A stretch of DNA of 64,000 nucleotides from Pisolithus tinctorius (lineage: Eukaryota; Basidiomycota; Agaricomycetes; Boletales; Pisolithaceae): NCBI GenBank assembly GCA_024663395.1, contig JANFAH010000047.1, positions 248,001-312,000 of the forward strand, given 5' to 3'. The notes below the pieces were generated by a model. It did no database searches. It saw nothing but the letters and a program-made list of their open reading frames with translations, and was not told the origin of the DNA. The position numbers and the translations under genes are program-made. Shown here piece by piece: positions 32,221 through 43,339 of this stretch; the first letter of the stretch is position 1; every line of letters begins with the position of its first letter.

Positions 32221-32468
32221 TCTGTCCTTCTCTTTACCTCCATTCTTTTCTTTCTCCATTCTTTCCTTATCAATACCCATTTCATCTCATATATAAAATC
32301 CACACTGCTCACAAGAAACAGAGTCAAAAAAAAAAATTCTGCAATGCTTTTACCTTCAGAAGTCTTACTTTCCCTTCCTTGGCTGTAGTACTAATACCAA
32401 TGCATGAAAGACTCTTACAAATTCAGAACATACAAGTACAAAAAATTCCGCAGACCCTAGTATGCTAC

Positions 32469-34064
32469 TTACAGGTCCCAGAGGTCATCCTTCAACTTTT
32501 GTAACTCCTCCTGTCTAGCCTGCACAGTCTTGATCCAATGAGTTACCTGCCTTGCCAACATCTCCAACAGCCAGTAGACCTGCTCCAGCTCAAACTCCTC
32601 ATCCTTGGCCCTCGCCTCAAGCACTCGCAGATGCTCAACAATGTTAGCTGTCAACCGCTTGCATGGGTATTCAACCTCCAGAATTTCTGCAGCCAATGGA
32701 GTGTCACTCTGGGCCAACACTTTGATGTCTCCAGGTTCCTCCAGTATACTGGTTGCAGTTGCAAAAAATGTTTCGATCTCAACTTGCACTCTGTCGATTG
32801 GAAGTGATGTTGGAGCTTCATCGACAGGGACTGGTAGGGTCGAAGGTCCAGGTGTTGGAGTAGCCCCACAGAAAAAGAGATGAGGGGTTGGTGAAGGATC
32901 ATGGGGGGAAGGGGTCAGTTCTGGTGAAGACAAGCATGTGGGGGTCAGATCAGGCTGCCATTTTTGGGCCAGAATTTTCAGAGTGAGCTTCTTAGCAGGT
33001 CTGGTCACAGGTTTGGCTGGGGGCACCTTCGAGGTCATAATCAATTTGACTCATTTGTGGGATGGACCTGCCTCCCCAATGGTGCTGGAGTTCTTTCACT
33101 GAAGGTGGTGTCAACTCATTCCCTTGCAGAATTTCACCTGTATGGTACTCACCTTTCTCCCTACTCCATGAGAGTGCAAGCACTTGCACTTCACCTTCCT
33201 GCACCATTTACAGGATGATTCTGGCTCCCCAATGCATGCAAGGTTCGCCTGAGCACACGTCTTGCAGGGCTCATTCTCCCCAGCCATGCAAGGTCCCTTT
33301 GCAGAAGGACCTGGCTTGCCTTTGCCTTTGCCATCACCCTCATCATCATTGACATTGTCAGCCAGCTCGCCCTCCTTGCTGGTGGCCTGTGGAATTTTCA
33401 TTGAAGTCAGCATTTGTGCTTGGGGTTGTCAAGGATGTAGAATGCACCTTCTGCTTCCCTTTTCCCTTGCTCGCACTACCAGAGCCCTCCCCTGTTGAAC
33501 ATGCAGCTCCTCTTGATGGGTGTCCTTTGGTGTCTTCTGGTGTGTGGTCTTGACCCTCACCTCATGCTGCTTGGCCTCAGGTGTGCATGGACAGTGCCTT
33601 GGCCAACCTCTCAGCCTCCAACCATGCTCTCTCCTCTGCCTGCTCCTGGTAGTCCTTGCAGAGGTTGGCGATGTTGAATCTTCACTGCCCTTCTGGCTGC
33701 TGAAGATCTGCTATTGCTATAACTGCCGGGATCACCTCATTCTGCCATATTGCAGATTCTTCAGTCATGTCACAAAGGTTAGCATTGTGCACCTTTGGGA
33801 TAGAGATTCTGTTCTCATCAACATACTTCCACCATGAGTAAATGCCAGCCTGGGGGTCTGTCAGCACATTGTGTTGCACAAGTCTCTGGTGCATGCACCC
33901 AAGTCTGGTCCCAGTCCTCCACCCACTCATATATCACCTCTAAGCTCTCTTCAGGCCATGGCACAGTGTCGATTAGCACCCTAATGTGCCTTAGAGCTGC
34001 TGACAGTGAGGTGATGGCCTGGTCCCTCATGCTGCAAACCGGTCATGTGTTGTGGATCAAGTAG
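32469..34064 (-). CDS. Antisense ORF of gypsy A: Cys-cluster and coiled-coil protein
   Basis: Opposite to pol and just inside the 3' LTR, minus-strand pieces join in order. First comes SMRDQAITSLSAALRHIRVL then YEWVEDWDQTWV (34030-33900), then IYSWWKYVDENRISIPKVHN (33850). A basic Lys/Gly/Ser linker follows, then CKTCAQANLACIGEPESSC and CKWCRKVKCKC (33280-33190), a C-x2-C-x6-C-x8-C-x2-C-x4-C array like fungal Zn2Cys6-type clusters. The end is a long coiled coil (32680-32470, LRVLEARAKDEEFELEQVYW to ELQKLKDDLWDL). A copy of its first part lies at 59682-59862 in the same antisense position, so it belongs to the family. DNA binding is an inference. Small shifts separate the pieces, or introns do. 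Confidence 0.6.
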
Positions 34065-34333
34065 GCTTGCATGGCAAAGGTTGGGTATGGGCTTGGGTAG
34101 TGGGTGTGGGTGTAGTCAGGGAGTGGAAGTTTGACAAGCAGTGAGACACCTTCTGAGTGCATTTAAATTCCACAGGGCCATCTCATACAATGCAGAATTT
34201 CCCTCTACATGAGGCAGAATTCCAACCACATGCCATCATTGTTACATAACATCTGCCAATATTCCATGCTCATCTCTGTCATGTGTTGGTTCAGTCTGAC
34301 TGAGGACAGTCAGCATTTGAAGTCCCCAGGAGG

Positions 34334-35329
34334 TGTAGGGAGCCGTATACTCCCTGAGGCTGGAACAGGAATCTGTCACTAAATTCCACAGGCCTCTATG
34401 ACAAACCCATTTCAGAATTTTTCCTGCTTGTGTCCTCATGTTTCCTCCCAACCCCTGTCATCTTCAGAGTTTCTACTGACCTTCAGCATGTTGCTCAGTC
34501 ATCAAAACACTGATCCAGAAATTCTGCATTCATGCAGAGTCATCTGGAATTCAGCAGCTGTGCCACCACTCAGCCATGTCACCAGTCATCTGTGCCACTT
34601 ACCTCTAAAAAACTCTGGTTTCCCCTGTTGCCCTAAATTCTGCAAGCTGGACTTTGTGCCAGTACACTATGCTCTGCCCTCCTGCATCACTCAGCTCCAC
34701 CTCCCACTTGTATGCATACTCTTGTTCTGTTGGAAGATACCCCTTACCATTTTCCCATTCTTACTCTTGTCTACTACCAACTGGACTATTTCATGTGCAT
34801 CTGTATTTCGCTGACATCTGATGTCCTTTCCTTTATTTTCTGGTCTTTTAGTTTTTCCACCCCACCTTACTCTGACTTGTACCTACTTTCCCTGTACTAT
34901 ATAATTCTGCCATGATGTCAGAAATATACCACCCACCTTTGGAGTCACTATCTGTGTGTGTTCTGCAAGTTCAAGAGTTTCTAGAGTCTAAGTGCATATA
35001 TAGAGTCTACAGCATCTTCAGTGTCCCCAGAGGTCTTTGTGTCTTCTGTGTCCTCCTGCCCTGCACACCTTATCCCATATCCCTTTCGCTTTGAATTCGC
35101 TCTTCTTGATGCATAACAGCCTCTCAGAATTTTGTATACCCATCTCACTGTTCCTCACATGTCTACATCTGTCCAGAATTAAATTCTGCAGCTCTTGCTC
35201 AAATTCCCCTATCACCTTCTAGTTCCTTTCTTGTCTTCTCCTTCCATGCAGCACCCCTTGGGATGATCCTAGGGAATTTTCCCTTCACCCTTCCTCTAGT
35301 CACATGCTTCCCAGAACTTTTGTCCCACA
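34334..35329 (+). repeat. 3' LTR of gypsy A
   Basis: Partner of 23336-24332 (996 bp). It is preceded by CCCCAGGAGG as a short purine tract. It ends TTTTGTCCCACA, one change from the other copy. Confidence 0.92.
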
Positions 35330-37582
35330 CTGAACTGACAGATAAGGTGGTAGTAATGCTTCATAGCATGTTGCCAGGGCAGTGAGATGGTATCAACTAC
35401 CCCAGCATTCCAGAAGACTTTGCAATAAAGGTGGAAGCACCTGAGTGCATCATCAATTTCAACAAGTGTCTGTTGAGTGATAATGTTCCAATGAACAAGG
35501 TAACAAAATTCCAGAAAGGCTCAAAAAGTGAAGATGACATATTGTGGAACATAACCTTCAATTGCTGCGATATAAACCTGTGAAGGACTGGTCAATAGTC
35601 ACATGAAGGAAATATGGATGAGCACAGCTTCATAAGGCCCTTTGAATTGTTGCTGGTCCACTGTTTGAAGTGTCAACCTTGAGGGAAATGCTGCAGCCCA
35701 GTATATGGGGCAACAGCTGCGATCCTGAACCCCCATGAAGTAGATACAAATATTAATTGAAGTCACATACTGCTGGTTAATCTCATCCAAGACTCTTTCT
35801 GCCTGTGTCTTTCCATGAATGTGGATTAGGTAGTGCTTGACCCAACCCACCAGGTGGTCCTTGAACCCACCTTTGACAATCTGGTGGAGGATATCTGGTG
35901 AAAGCATGCCATAGATGTCTGCATGTGGAAAATCATTTGTAAATGGCTGTCTTTGATTAGAAAATGAAAGAAAACATGGGGTTACACTTACCACTATGTT
36001 GCCAACAATCCCATATGTGTCCCACAGTTTACAAAAGTCAAATTCTTCAATCATGGCATCAGCATGCTCATGATGACAATGGAGCACATCATCATCCAGA
36101 CTCTCCTGGTGTGCAAGGCACTTTGGGCACCAATTCCATATGATACAAGACAACAGAACTTGTTCCTCATAGTGAGCTGTATAAGCTGCTAGTGCATCTA
36201 TGACACACCAATAGTATTTGTTGCCACATAATATTATTTCTGGGACACTCATGGCAGGTCAAAGTGAACAAAGAATGCATGTTAGTGAGGAGTGGAAAAG
36301 CTGCCTTTTGAAATGAGGAACTGGCATGTTCTCTAGTGGCTAAGTGGTATGTTAGCAGTGATACAAACTTGTAGAACATGGGATCTTACTCTTTGGCATT
36401 GCTAGGAACCCAATGAGGACTACTGCACTGCAGTGAGCATGATGAACAGTGTTGCAAACATTTCTGATGGAGAGATACAAGGGGTAATAGTTGGTTTGGC
36501 CAGTTGCTACCAATTACCATTGTCTTGTCACTACTGAGAATGATGGGAATTAGTGTCACCCCAGCTGTTGTTGGATCCTCACTAATGATTCTGTCCTAGG
36601 AGTGTGAAGTTAGCATCAAGTTTCAAGCTGCAGTGGGCATGACTTACTGCCTCATTCCACACCCAGGCTCCTGACATGAAATCCTCCCAGCACCTCTGAT
36701 TGTTTGTAGAATCATACTCCCAGTATGGTATGTAGTCAATTTGACCTATTAAGTCAGCATGAGCAAGGACATTGTGGATGACTATGTAGATCTCAATACC
36801 ATACATCATAACTGTCAAGCATCCAAGGAGCCATATTGCTGTCTTGTCCATCTCATCCATTGTCAGCATACCACACCACAAAACTCTCCCACTTGACCTC
36901 ACCAACAGATGTGCTGTTGATGACATGATAAAGGTCTTTCTGGTTAGTGAATAGTGGTTCCCCACATAAGGCAAGTAACAACATGGCCCAGATTTCAAGC
37001 AATGTGTCAATTTTTTTGGTGGGCATTTTGGCCTGCCTAAAGAGAAAATCCACGAGCTCAAATTCCAGCCAGTTTTGGAAAGGGGACCAGTCATCAGAAG
37101 ACCTCTCCACAGACACTGGTGGTGGTGCATTGTCCATCAGATATTGACTGCTGGCATTGCATCTTCATGCTATGGACAAGGTATTAGTTGAAGTAGTTAT
37201 TGTAGTGTATATGCAAATTACTGTTTAGACCTGGATGAAAATTGCAATATGTCCTACCTGCAGGACCAATGAACTCCAGCCCTAGACTCTCGCATTCCTG
37301 GCCTGATGAGTCAGAGTCATTGCCATCACCAACATCACCAAGTTCTTGATGGCTGGGAGTTGGAATGTTGTACTCAGTTGCTGGAGGAAACATGTCTGTG
37401 TTGTGGTCCATTCCATTGTAGTCTTGTCCCAAATGGTCAGGCAACCCTGTGCTGATGGTGAAACTTGGGGGAACACAGCCTAAACTAGGATGATGTGTGT
37501 GTGTGTGTGTGTGTTGAGTAAGACCTGAGAGATTTCTAAACCAACAGTTGCACCCCAGCTCAGCACAAGGGTGTTGTAGCAC
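35330..37582 (-). pseudogene. Plavaka-type transposase, N-terminal and core part
   Basis: Read on the minus strand from 37582. A C2H2-like start, NCWFRNLSGLTQHTHTHTHH (37540-37490), is followed by ESLGLEFIGPAGRTYCNFHP. Then come WSPFQNWLEFELVDFLFRQA (37080), YIPYWEYDSTNNQRCWEDFM and SGAWVWNEA (36740-36640), PIILSSDKTMV (36560), TAHYEEQVLLSCIIWNWCPK and CLAHQESLDDDV (36190-36080). TNDFPHADIYGMLSPDILHQ and IVKGGFKDHLVGWVKHYLI follow (35920-35820), then YIAAIEGYVPQYV and AFLEFCYLVHWNI up to the LTR edge at 35330. This is the order of Plavaka transposases of agaricomycete DNA transposons. The rest is at 22263-23335. Stops and shifts are frequent. Confidence 0.85.
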
Positions 37583-39402
37583 ATTAAATGTTAGTCATGC
37601 AGGCATTTTCAATGTAAGGAAACATGTTGGGACAGCATGGGTGAATCAGCTCGAGGTAAGTGGGACTTTGTACAGAAAACTAGGTACATTGTTTGTGAGA
37701 TCTTTTTTGCATAAAGAAGCGAAGTTTAAACTCACCTTGCTCTGTCTCCATCTCCCTCCTTGCATTGCAGGTACTATGTCAGCTGATGATTCTTCTAGAA
37801 GTCATGTCCATGAAGAGAAAAGGCTAATCTACACCCAGGACAAATAGTTCTTGATGTGCAGGTTAAATGATGCACTTCAAGCCAGAAGAAAGCTGACAAC
37901 TTGCATGCAAAGGACTTGAGTGATGCCTGCACTGCTGTGGTTCAACAGGGCTGCACCTGGATCTCAGAGATGGAGGTGACCATGGAGGTAGAGCAGGTGA
38001 TGCAAGACACTGTCAAAGTGAAGCCTCTGAAGCTGAAACTGAAACTGAAGGGCAGGCAAGGCAGACCTACAAATATATCTGACTTGCCTCATGGTGAAGG
38101 TGCAGTTGCAAATTTCATAATTCATTGGTTTCAGATGCTGATAATCAATCAACAGTTGCGAATATAGAAGTAGAAGCTCACCATGTGACTGCCAATGATT
38201 TTTTGGGCTTGAGTGATAAGCTGCCAAGATGACACAATACAACTGAGCTGCTGGGTGATGATGTGGCAACTTCAGCACATGTGCCCAACCCAGGAAAGTC
38301 CCAGTACATTGTGCTCTTCCCTTGCACAATGCTCCTTCTGCTCACTGAATTGACTTTATTTTGGCTGAACCTTACCTGGAATGTTAGTACCCCAAACAAT
38401 AGGACTCTTTTGGCTAGTCACATCAAGAGCTGGGCCAGCAGCATCACACCTGTTGGAAATGATACCCCCTGCAATTCTGTAACATTGGGCTCCCAAGTTC
38501 AAACTGATGGGACACCCAACCTGCCCCCTTCCACTGTCCCATCCTTAACAACTAAAGCCACCAGCATCAGCTCAGAAATTTCTGTCACAGAGGATGATCA
38601 GGAGCACACTATGCCACAGGAAAGCACCAAATGCCATATGATCAGCAATGATGTTCCTGCAGTGGCCCATGATGAGGATGAACATTACTTCAGGGACCCC
38701 CTTACCATCTCTGCCAAGTTTACACAGTACCAGAAGCCTGTTGAGGTATTTTTCTTTGGATCACAAAAGCCCATGAGTCCCTCACACACACTGGTACTAT
38801 TTCTAGGCTATGGCACACACTATGAACACAAGTGCTGATGCTGAGAGTGATCTTGAGGTCAAAAATCCTATTTCCCATGCAGTGCAGGCATGCCAATCAC
38901 AACAATGTTGAATTCTCCTCATTTGAAGTTGAGAACACAGATGACAGGAGTTCTTTCTGTGACCTCTGTGATGTAAATGTTCACATGAAGGTTGTAAAGG
39001 AGCTGCATGTTACTACAATGGTATGTCCTCTGGTTCACTAAAGGTCATTGCTAACCTATATCAAGTTGCAGACTAATATCAGAATTGACAAGCTGGTGAA
39101 GAAAGCGAAGGTTAGTGACAGTAGCCAGTGCAGAACTAAAGCCATGACTCAGGAATTGAGGGAGTTGGCCTTAGCAAGTTCCACATCAGATCAGCTGCTT
39201 TCAACAGGGACCAACAGCATGACTTGTGGGCACATACATTTTGTCAATGTAAACTTGCCTGAAGAGCTGCAAGAGGATAGAAGATGGTCAAAACAAATGC
39301 TTCCCACTCTCCTCATGTGGGCCAGGTCCTTCCCTGATCTGTGGGCAATCCCAGATCTGGAGCTCACAACTGCCCTTTGAATTATCATGACCTTGCATAG
39401 GT
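37583..39402 (+). pseudogene. Unrecognised transposon-associated ORFs, divergent from Plavaka
   Basis: Plus-strand pieces: 37901-38167 has a Lys/Leu run, KVKPLKLKLKLKGRQGRPTN; 38263-38838 is 191 residues, Ser/Thr-rich, ending DPLTISAKFTQYQKPVEVFF; 39048-39380 has FVNVNLPEELQEDRRWSKQ then LPTLLMWARSFPDLWAIPDL. The last piece resembles a domain I have seen in uncharacterised agaricomycete proteins near transposons, possibly related to DUF6532, but I cannot assign a role. The frame stops with TGA at 39378 and then runs into the truncated end of gypsy B, so B's junction may have cut it. Confidence 0.35.
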
Positions 39403-39659
39403 TGAAGGACAAACTCCAGGACTTGTAAATAGTGTACTTGTGTCTGCAGAATTTTTTGTACTTGTATGTTCCAAAATCATAAGAGTCTTTCAAGTGTCAG
39501 TATTAGTACTACAGTAAGGGAAGGAAAAGTAAGACTTCTGAAGGTAGAAGTGTTGTGGAATTTTTTTTTTTGATGGTGTTTCTTGTGAGTGGTGTGGATT
39601 TTATATATGAGATGAAATGGGTATTGATAAAAGAAAGAATGGAGAAAGCAAAGAAAAGA

Positions 39660-41100
39660 GATAAAAGAAAGATGGACTACTCATCTGACTCATCCAAAGG
39701 GACACCAGTGAGTGTAGGGTCTGGGAATGAATCATCTTCAAGGCAATCCAGGTCTTGGATGGAAGCACCAGTCAGTTGGGTGACTTCAATACGAGTGTTA
39801 TTCCATGGGAAATAGGGGTATGGTGAAAGGCAGCAAAGCAGAATTTTGAGATGGCACCATCTAATTTTGCAAGTATGTACAAGCCACCTTTAGTGTGTCT
39901 GATGACAATCATAGGCCCTAAGTAGCATGGTTTGGTTTTCTGGTCAAGTTCTAGTTCAATGTGGGAATTCCAAACAAGGACAAGTGACCCTGGTTTGAAG
40001 TTAAAGTCTTTGATAGAACATGCAAAATGGTTGACAAAATCCTTGGCTGAGGCAAAGCAGGATTTTAGGACCAGATCATGGATGTGAGTGAGGTCCTCCA
40101 AGCATTTCTGGAGTTGGTGAGCACAGTGAGCAACAAGATCTGTGGTCGAGTAAAATTCCACTTCAAAAGGGGCTAAAAACATTGCTTCAACCAGATCAAA
40201 AGGGAGTCTGGGTTTGACACCATGAGCCATATAGAATGGAGAAAACCAGTTGCCTTGTGGACTGTAACCCTTTCTGCCCAAAATACTGCAAAGGCAACCT
40301 CTGACCACCTTGATGCTTCCCCACTACAACTTTTTACCATCACCTCTCTTACATCAAAATGCTGCCATTCAACAACTCCATTAGCCTGCAAGTTATAAGG
40401 GGAAATGCATATGTGACAAATTCTGAAGGCCTTGGAGAGCCAGTCAAGAGCAAGGATGTATGGTCCCCCATTATCTGTGACAATCTCTGCAACAGCACCC
40501 CAACAGCACAGAATCTGTTTGAAGATGAACTTTCCAATGGACTTGCCTGTCTCTGCACAAAGCATAGCCCATTTGGGGTAACTGGTGAGTGAACAGCAGG
40601 CTTGGGTGATGTAGTGAAAGCCATTTGACTTCAGCATTAAGAATGTGTCCATATATGCCTTGTAGAATAGGGGTTTGGGAATGGCAATGACTGGCAGAAT
40701 ATGAACACAGTCCAAATGGCAGATCTGGCACTTGGGGCATGATTTAACATACCAATGGATGTCCTGCTCTAGCATGGGCCACCAAAAGCAAGTCAGCAAA
40801 CACATGCAGGTTGAGAAGATACCCTTGTGCCCTAGGTCATTGTGGGCCTGGCAGAGAATTCCAAGGCATTTGTGTGGGGGTACCACTAGCTGATGCCATC
40901 CATGGGGATCCTTCCTCCACAGACCCCCTCCTTTCATGAAATACTGAGTTGCAAGACACACTAGGCTTTCCAATTCCACCTCTTCCAGCCCTTCTGGTAT
41001 TTTCTTTGTCTCCAAAAACTCTTTCACCACTCTCATCCTCTCTTCTATCTGCTTTGCTTTCTCTGACCTCAGAATTTTGGTCTTGAGGATTCTGGGCATT
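39660..41100 (-). pseudogene. Gypsy B integrase
   Basis: The minus frame 41624-40173 is open for 483 residues and spans the end of RNase H and the integrase. It has HNDLGHKG and CPKCQIC (40830-40730), AYMDTFLMLKSNGFHY with the first Asp, AEIVTDNGGPYIL with the second, and GVVEWQHFDVREVMVKS with the catalytic Glu kept. The C-terminal end overlaps in the next frame (40308-39772: DLVEAMFLAPFEVEFYSTTD, FKPGSLVLVWNSHIELELDQ). This is the best-preserved integrase in the window, with all three acidic residues present, but it is cut by one frameshift near 40180. Confidence 0.88.
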
Positions 41101-42840
41101 GATTCTTCAGCAGTAAAGATACCTAGACTCTGTGACAGGGGGAGAGATGAGTCTGACACAATGCTTGGAATTTCCAAGGGGTAAGGTTGAGACTTGAAAT
41201 GCACTTCCCTGTGGTTCAAGAGCTTGATGGTGAAGGCCCCACACTCATCTATCCAATCTTCATAGTCCTCATCTCCCTCCTCATCTCCTTCCGCTCTCAG
41301 CCTTCGCAAAAGTCTGTCTGGTGCTGTGTGTTTGTGTGCTGGAACATGTATGAGCTCGAAGTCAAACAGGAGAATTCTGGCAATCCAATGATTTATGGTT
41401 GCATTAGGCTGTAGGTTAGGGTTGTTAATCATCCCTTTGATATACTGTGCATCCACCTCAACAACTAAATTCTGCACACCAAAGATATGAAGTTGGATGT
41501 CATGCAAGGCACAGAAAAGTCCAAATAGCTCTAGCTTAGCTTGGCTGTAGCAGCATTTGCAATCATTGAGGGTTATTGAGCCAAACCTAGCAGGGTAGCA
41601 TTTTCCATCTTCCCCTTCCTGCATGAGGAGGTACCCAACAGCAATGTTAGAAGTGTCAACTGCTAAGATGACTTTCCTTTCAGAATTATAGTCAATAGTT
41701 CACAATGCAGGGGACAAGATGATCACCCAGTGAAGGTACTCCATGGATTCCCTATGTTCATCACAGAATTCAAAGGGGACATCCTTCTTGGTCAGCTCAA
41801 CAAGGGGATGGGCATGTTTGGTGAAGTCTTTGATGAAGATCCTGCAGTATGAGCAGAGACCTAGAAATCCATGTACTTCAGTAACATTTGTGCAGTAAGG
41901 CCAATCTTTAATCTTCTGGACATTAGTTTTGTCCAGAATTCTACCCTCAAATGACACCTTATGCCCAACCACTATGATAGATGGCACAGCAATGATGCAT
42001 TTCTTTGCTGACATGGTGGCTCCTGCATGGCACAGATGGTGTAAGACTTGGTTGACATTCTGCAGGTGCTCCCAGATGAAGTGTCTAATCCCAGAATTCT
42101 GTGGAATCATTTCATAGGTCCCATCAGGATTTTGGTAGCAAGATTTGGGACATTTAATAGGACAGTTGTCAATAAATGGAATGGTGACTTTTGGAATTTC
42201 ATCCTGTAAAATCCAACAGATGTCTCCATGGAAAATTTGGACAGCATTCATGTAGCCCATAGGAAGTTTGGTGAGTCAAAGAGTACCTATAGGAGTTTAG
42301 AAGGTAGTGAGGTTGCAGTAATCATCATGTATGGTGCAATGATCATATCTGACCATAAGATCTAAAATTCTGTAGACCAAATGGCATGCAAAGGCTTCAG
42401 TGATCAAATCGATGAAGGGGAGAATGGCTGAGTCCTGGATAGAAACAGTGTTTAGAGGTTGTAAGTCATGCATGAGGGACAGAGACTTTCCATCCTTCTT
42501 GACTACACAGAACCATTTCAAGTGATAGGATGAAGTAGACAGTTCATAAACCCCTGTGGAGATCTTTTCTTTGATTATGTTAATGACTTCACAGAAAATA
42601 GCAGGAGGAATAGGAATATTTTGCTCAATCCAATGCTTGTGAGCTAGCATACATATCTTCAGGGGCAGGAACATGTCCCCCTGAAAGGTCCCTCTTTCCA
42701 AAGCATCCCAAGCGAAGGCATCTTCTTGCTCCCTGACCAACCACTGTACTAGGTCTAATTCTGTAGGCCAAAGGAACCTTGCCAGGTCCAGATCAAGCTT
42801 GTCAGCTCTTTCCTGAGTGAACCTGGATCCTGGCATGAAT
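41101..42840 (-). pseudogene. Gypsy B RT and RNase H
   Basis: RT fingers and palm lie on 42836-42297 (DLARFLWPTELDLVQWLVRE, NIPIPPAIFCEVINIIKEKI, LSLMHDLQPLNTVS) and 42260-41700 (MGYMNAVQIFHGDI, VTIPFIDNCPIKCP). The FIDD site is FIDN here, so the second Asp is lost by a G-to-A type change. The thumb reads FLGLCSYCRIFIKDFTKHAH. RNase H follows with DCKCCYSQAKLELFGLFCAL, LVVEVDAQYIKGMINNPNLQ and FELIHVPAHKHTAPDRLLRR. Breaks are at 42297 and 41700 only. Confidence 0.88.
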
Positions 42841-43339
42841 GGTGGGGGATGGGTAGGTAAAACAGGCAGATCCGCAAGTGGGTCTTCAGCCTACCCAGAA
42901 TTCTGCTGGCATTGATGTTGGTACCAGCCTCACCTTCCTTGCTACATGTTTGTACTTTAAGACATGATACAGGGATTGAACTGATAAGTAGAGTGTAAGG
43001 CAGAGATTGTCAGTGGAGAAATGGTAGTAGCAGTCAAAAACAAGAAAGGATCAGTTGGATAAATGGAACTGGTGTCAAAGGAATCGACAGGGGGCATACT
43101 GTTGCCTCATAAATCATAGATAAATGCTGCAGCACAATTTATGGCAGTGTCTGTGGGCAAAAATGTGGTAGATTTCAAAGGGTATAAAGGCAGGTCAGAA
43201 ACATAAAGTGAACACATGGAGAAAGCACAGTCCTGGTCTCCTCACAGATCATATGAGTCCTTGACTGATATTAAAAATCCTGTTCAGGTGGATTCATGTG
43301 GCAATGCATTTGTTTTTGCATGAAGAAGTCTTCTTTGTC

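Larger units (their letters stand above)
23336..35329 (+). mobile_element. Ty3/gypsy element A, 12 kb, inserted in Plavaka gene
   Basis: Paired LTRs of about 1 kb (23336-24332, 34334-35329) bound gag, protease, RT, RNase H and integrase on the plus strand and one ORF on the minus strand. The Plavaka protein reads on from ...HYYHLICQFS at 35330 to GAPNGLCSS at 23335, so the insertion site is exact. Flanks ACCAA (left) and CTGAA (right) can both derive from a target near CCGAA after point decay. A second, inverted-repeat element (27661-29244) interrupts RT. B (39403-52115) and the stub at 58425-59862 belong to the same family. Confidence 0.93.

Noticed and set aside
33111..33413. A host Zn2Cys6 transcription factor gene
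   Set aside because: The Cys array lies inside a retroelement, its partner copy is at the same place in another family member, and no regulatory-domain sequence follows.
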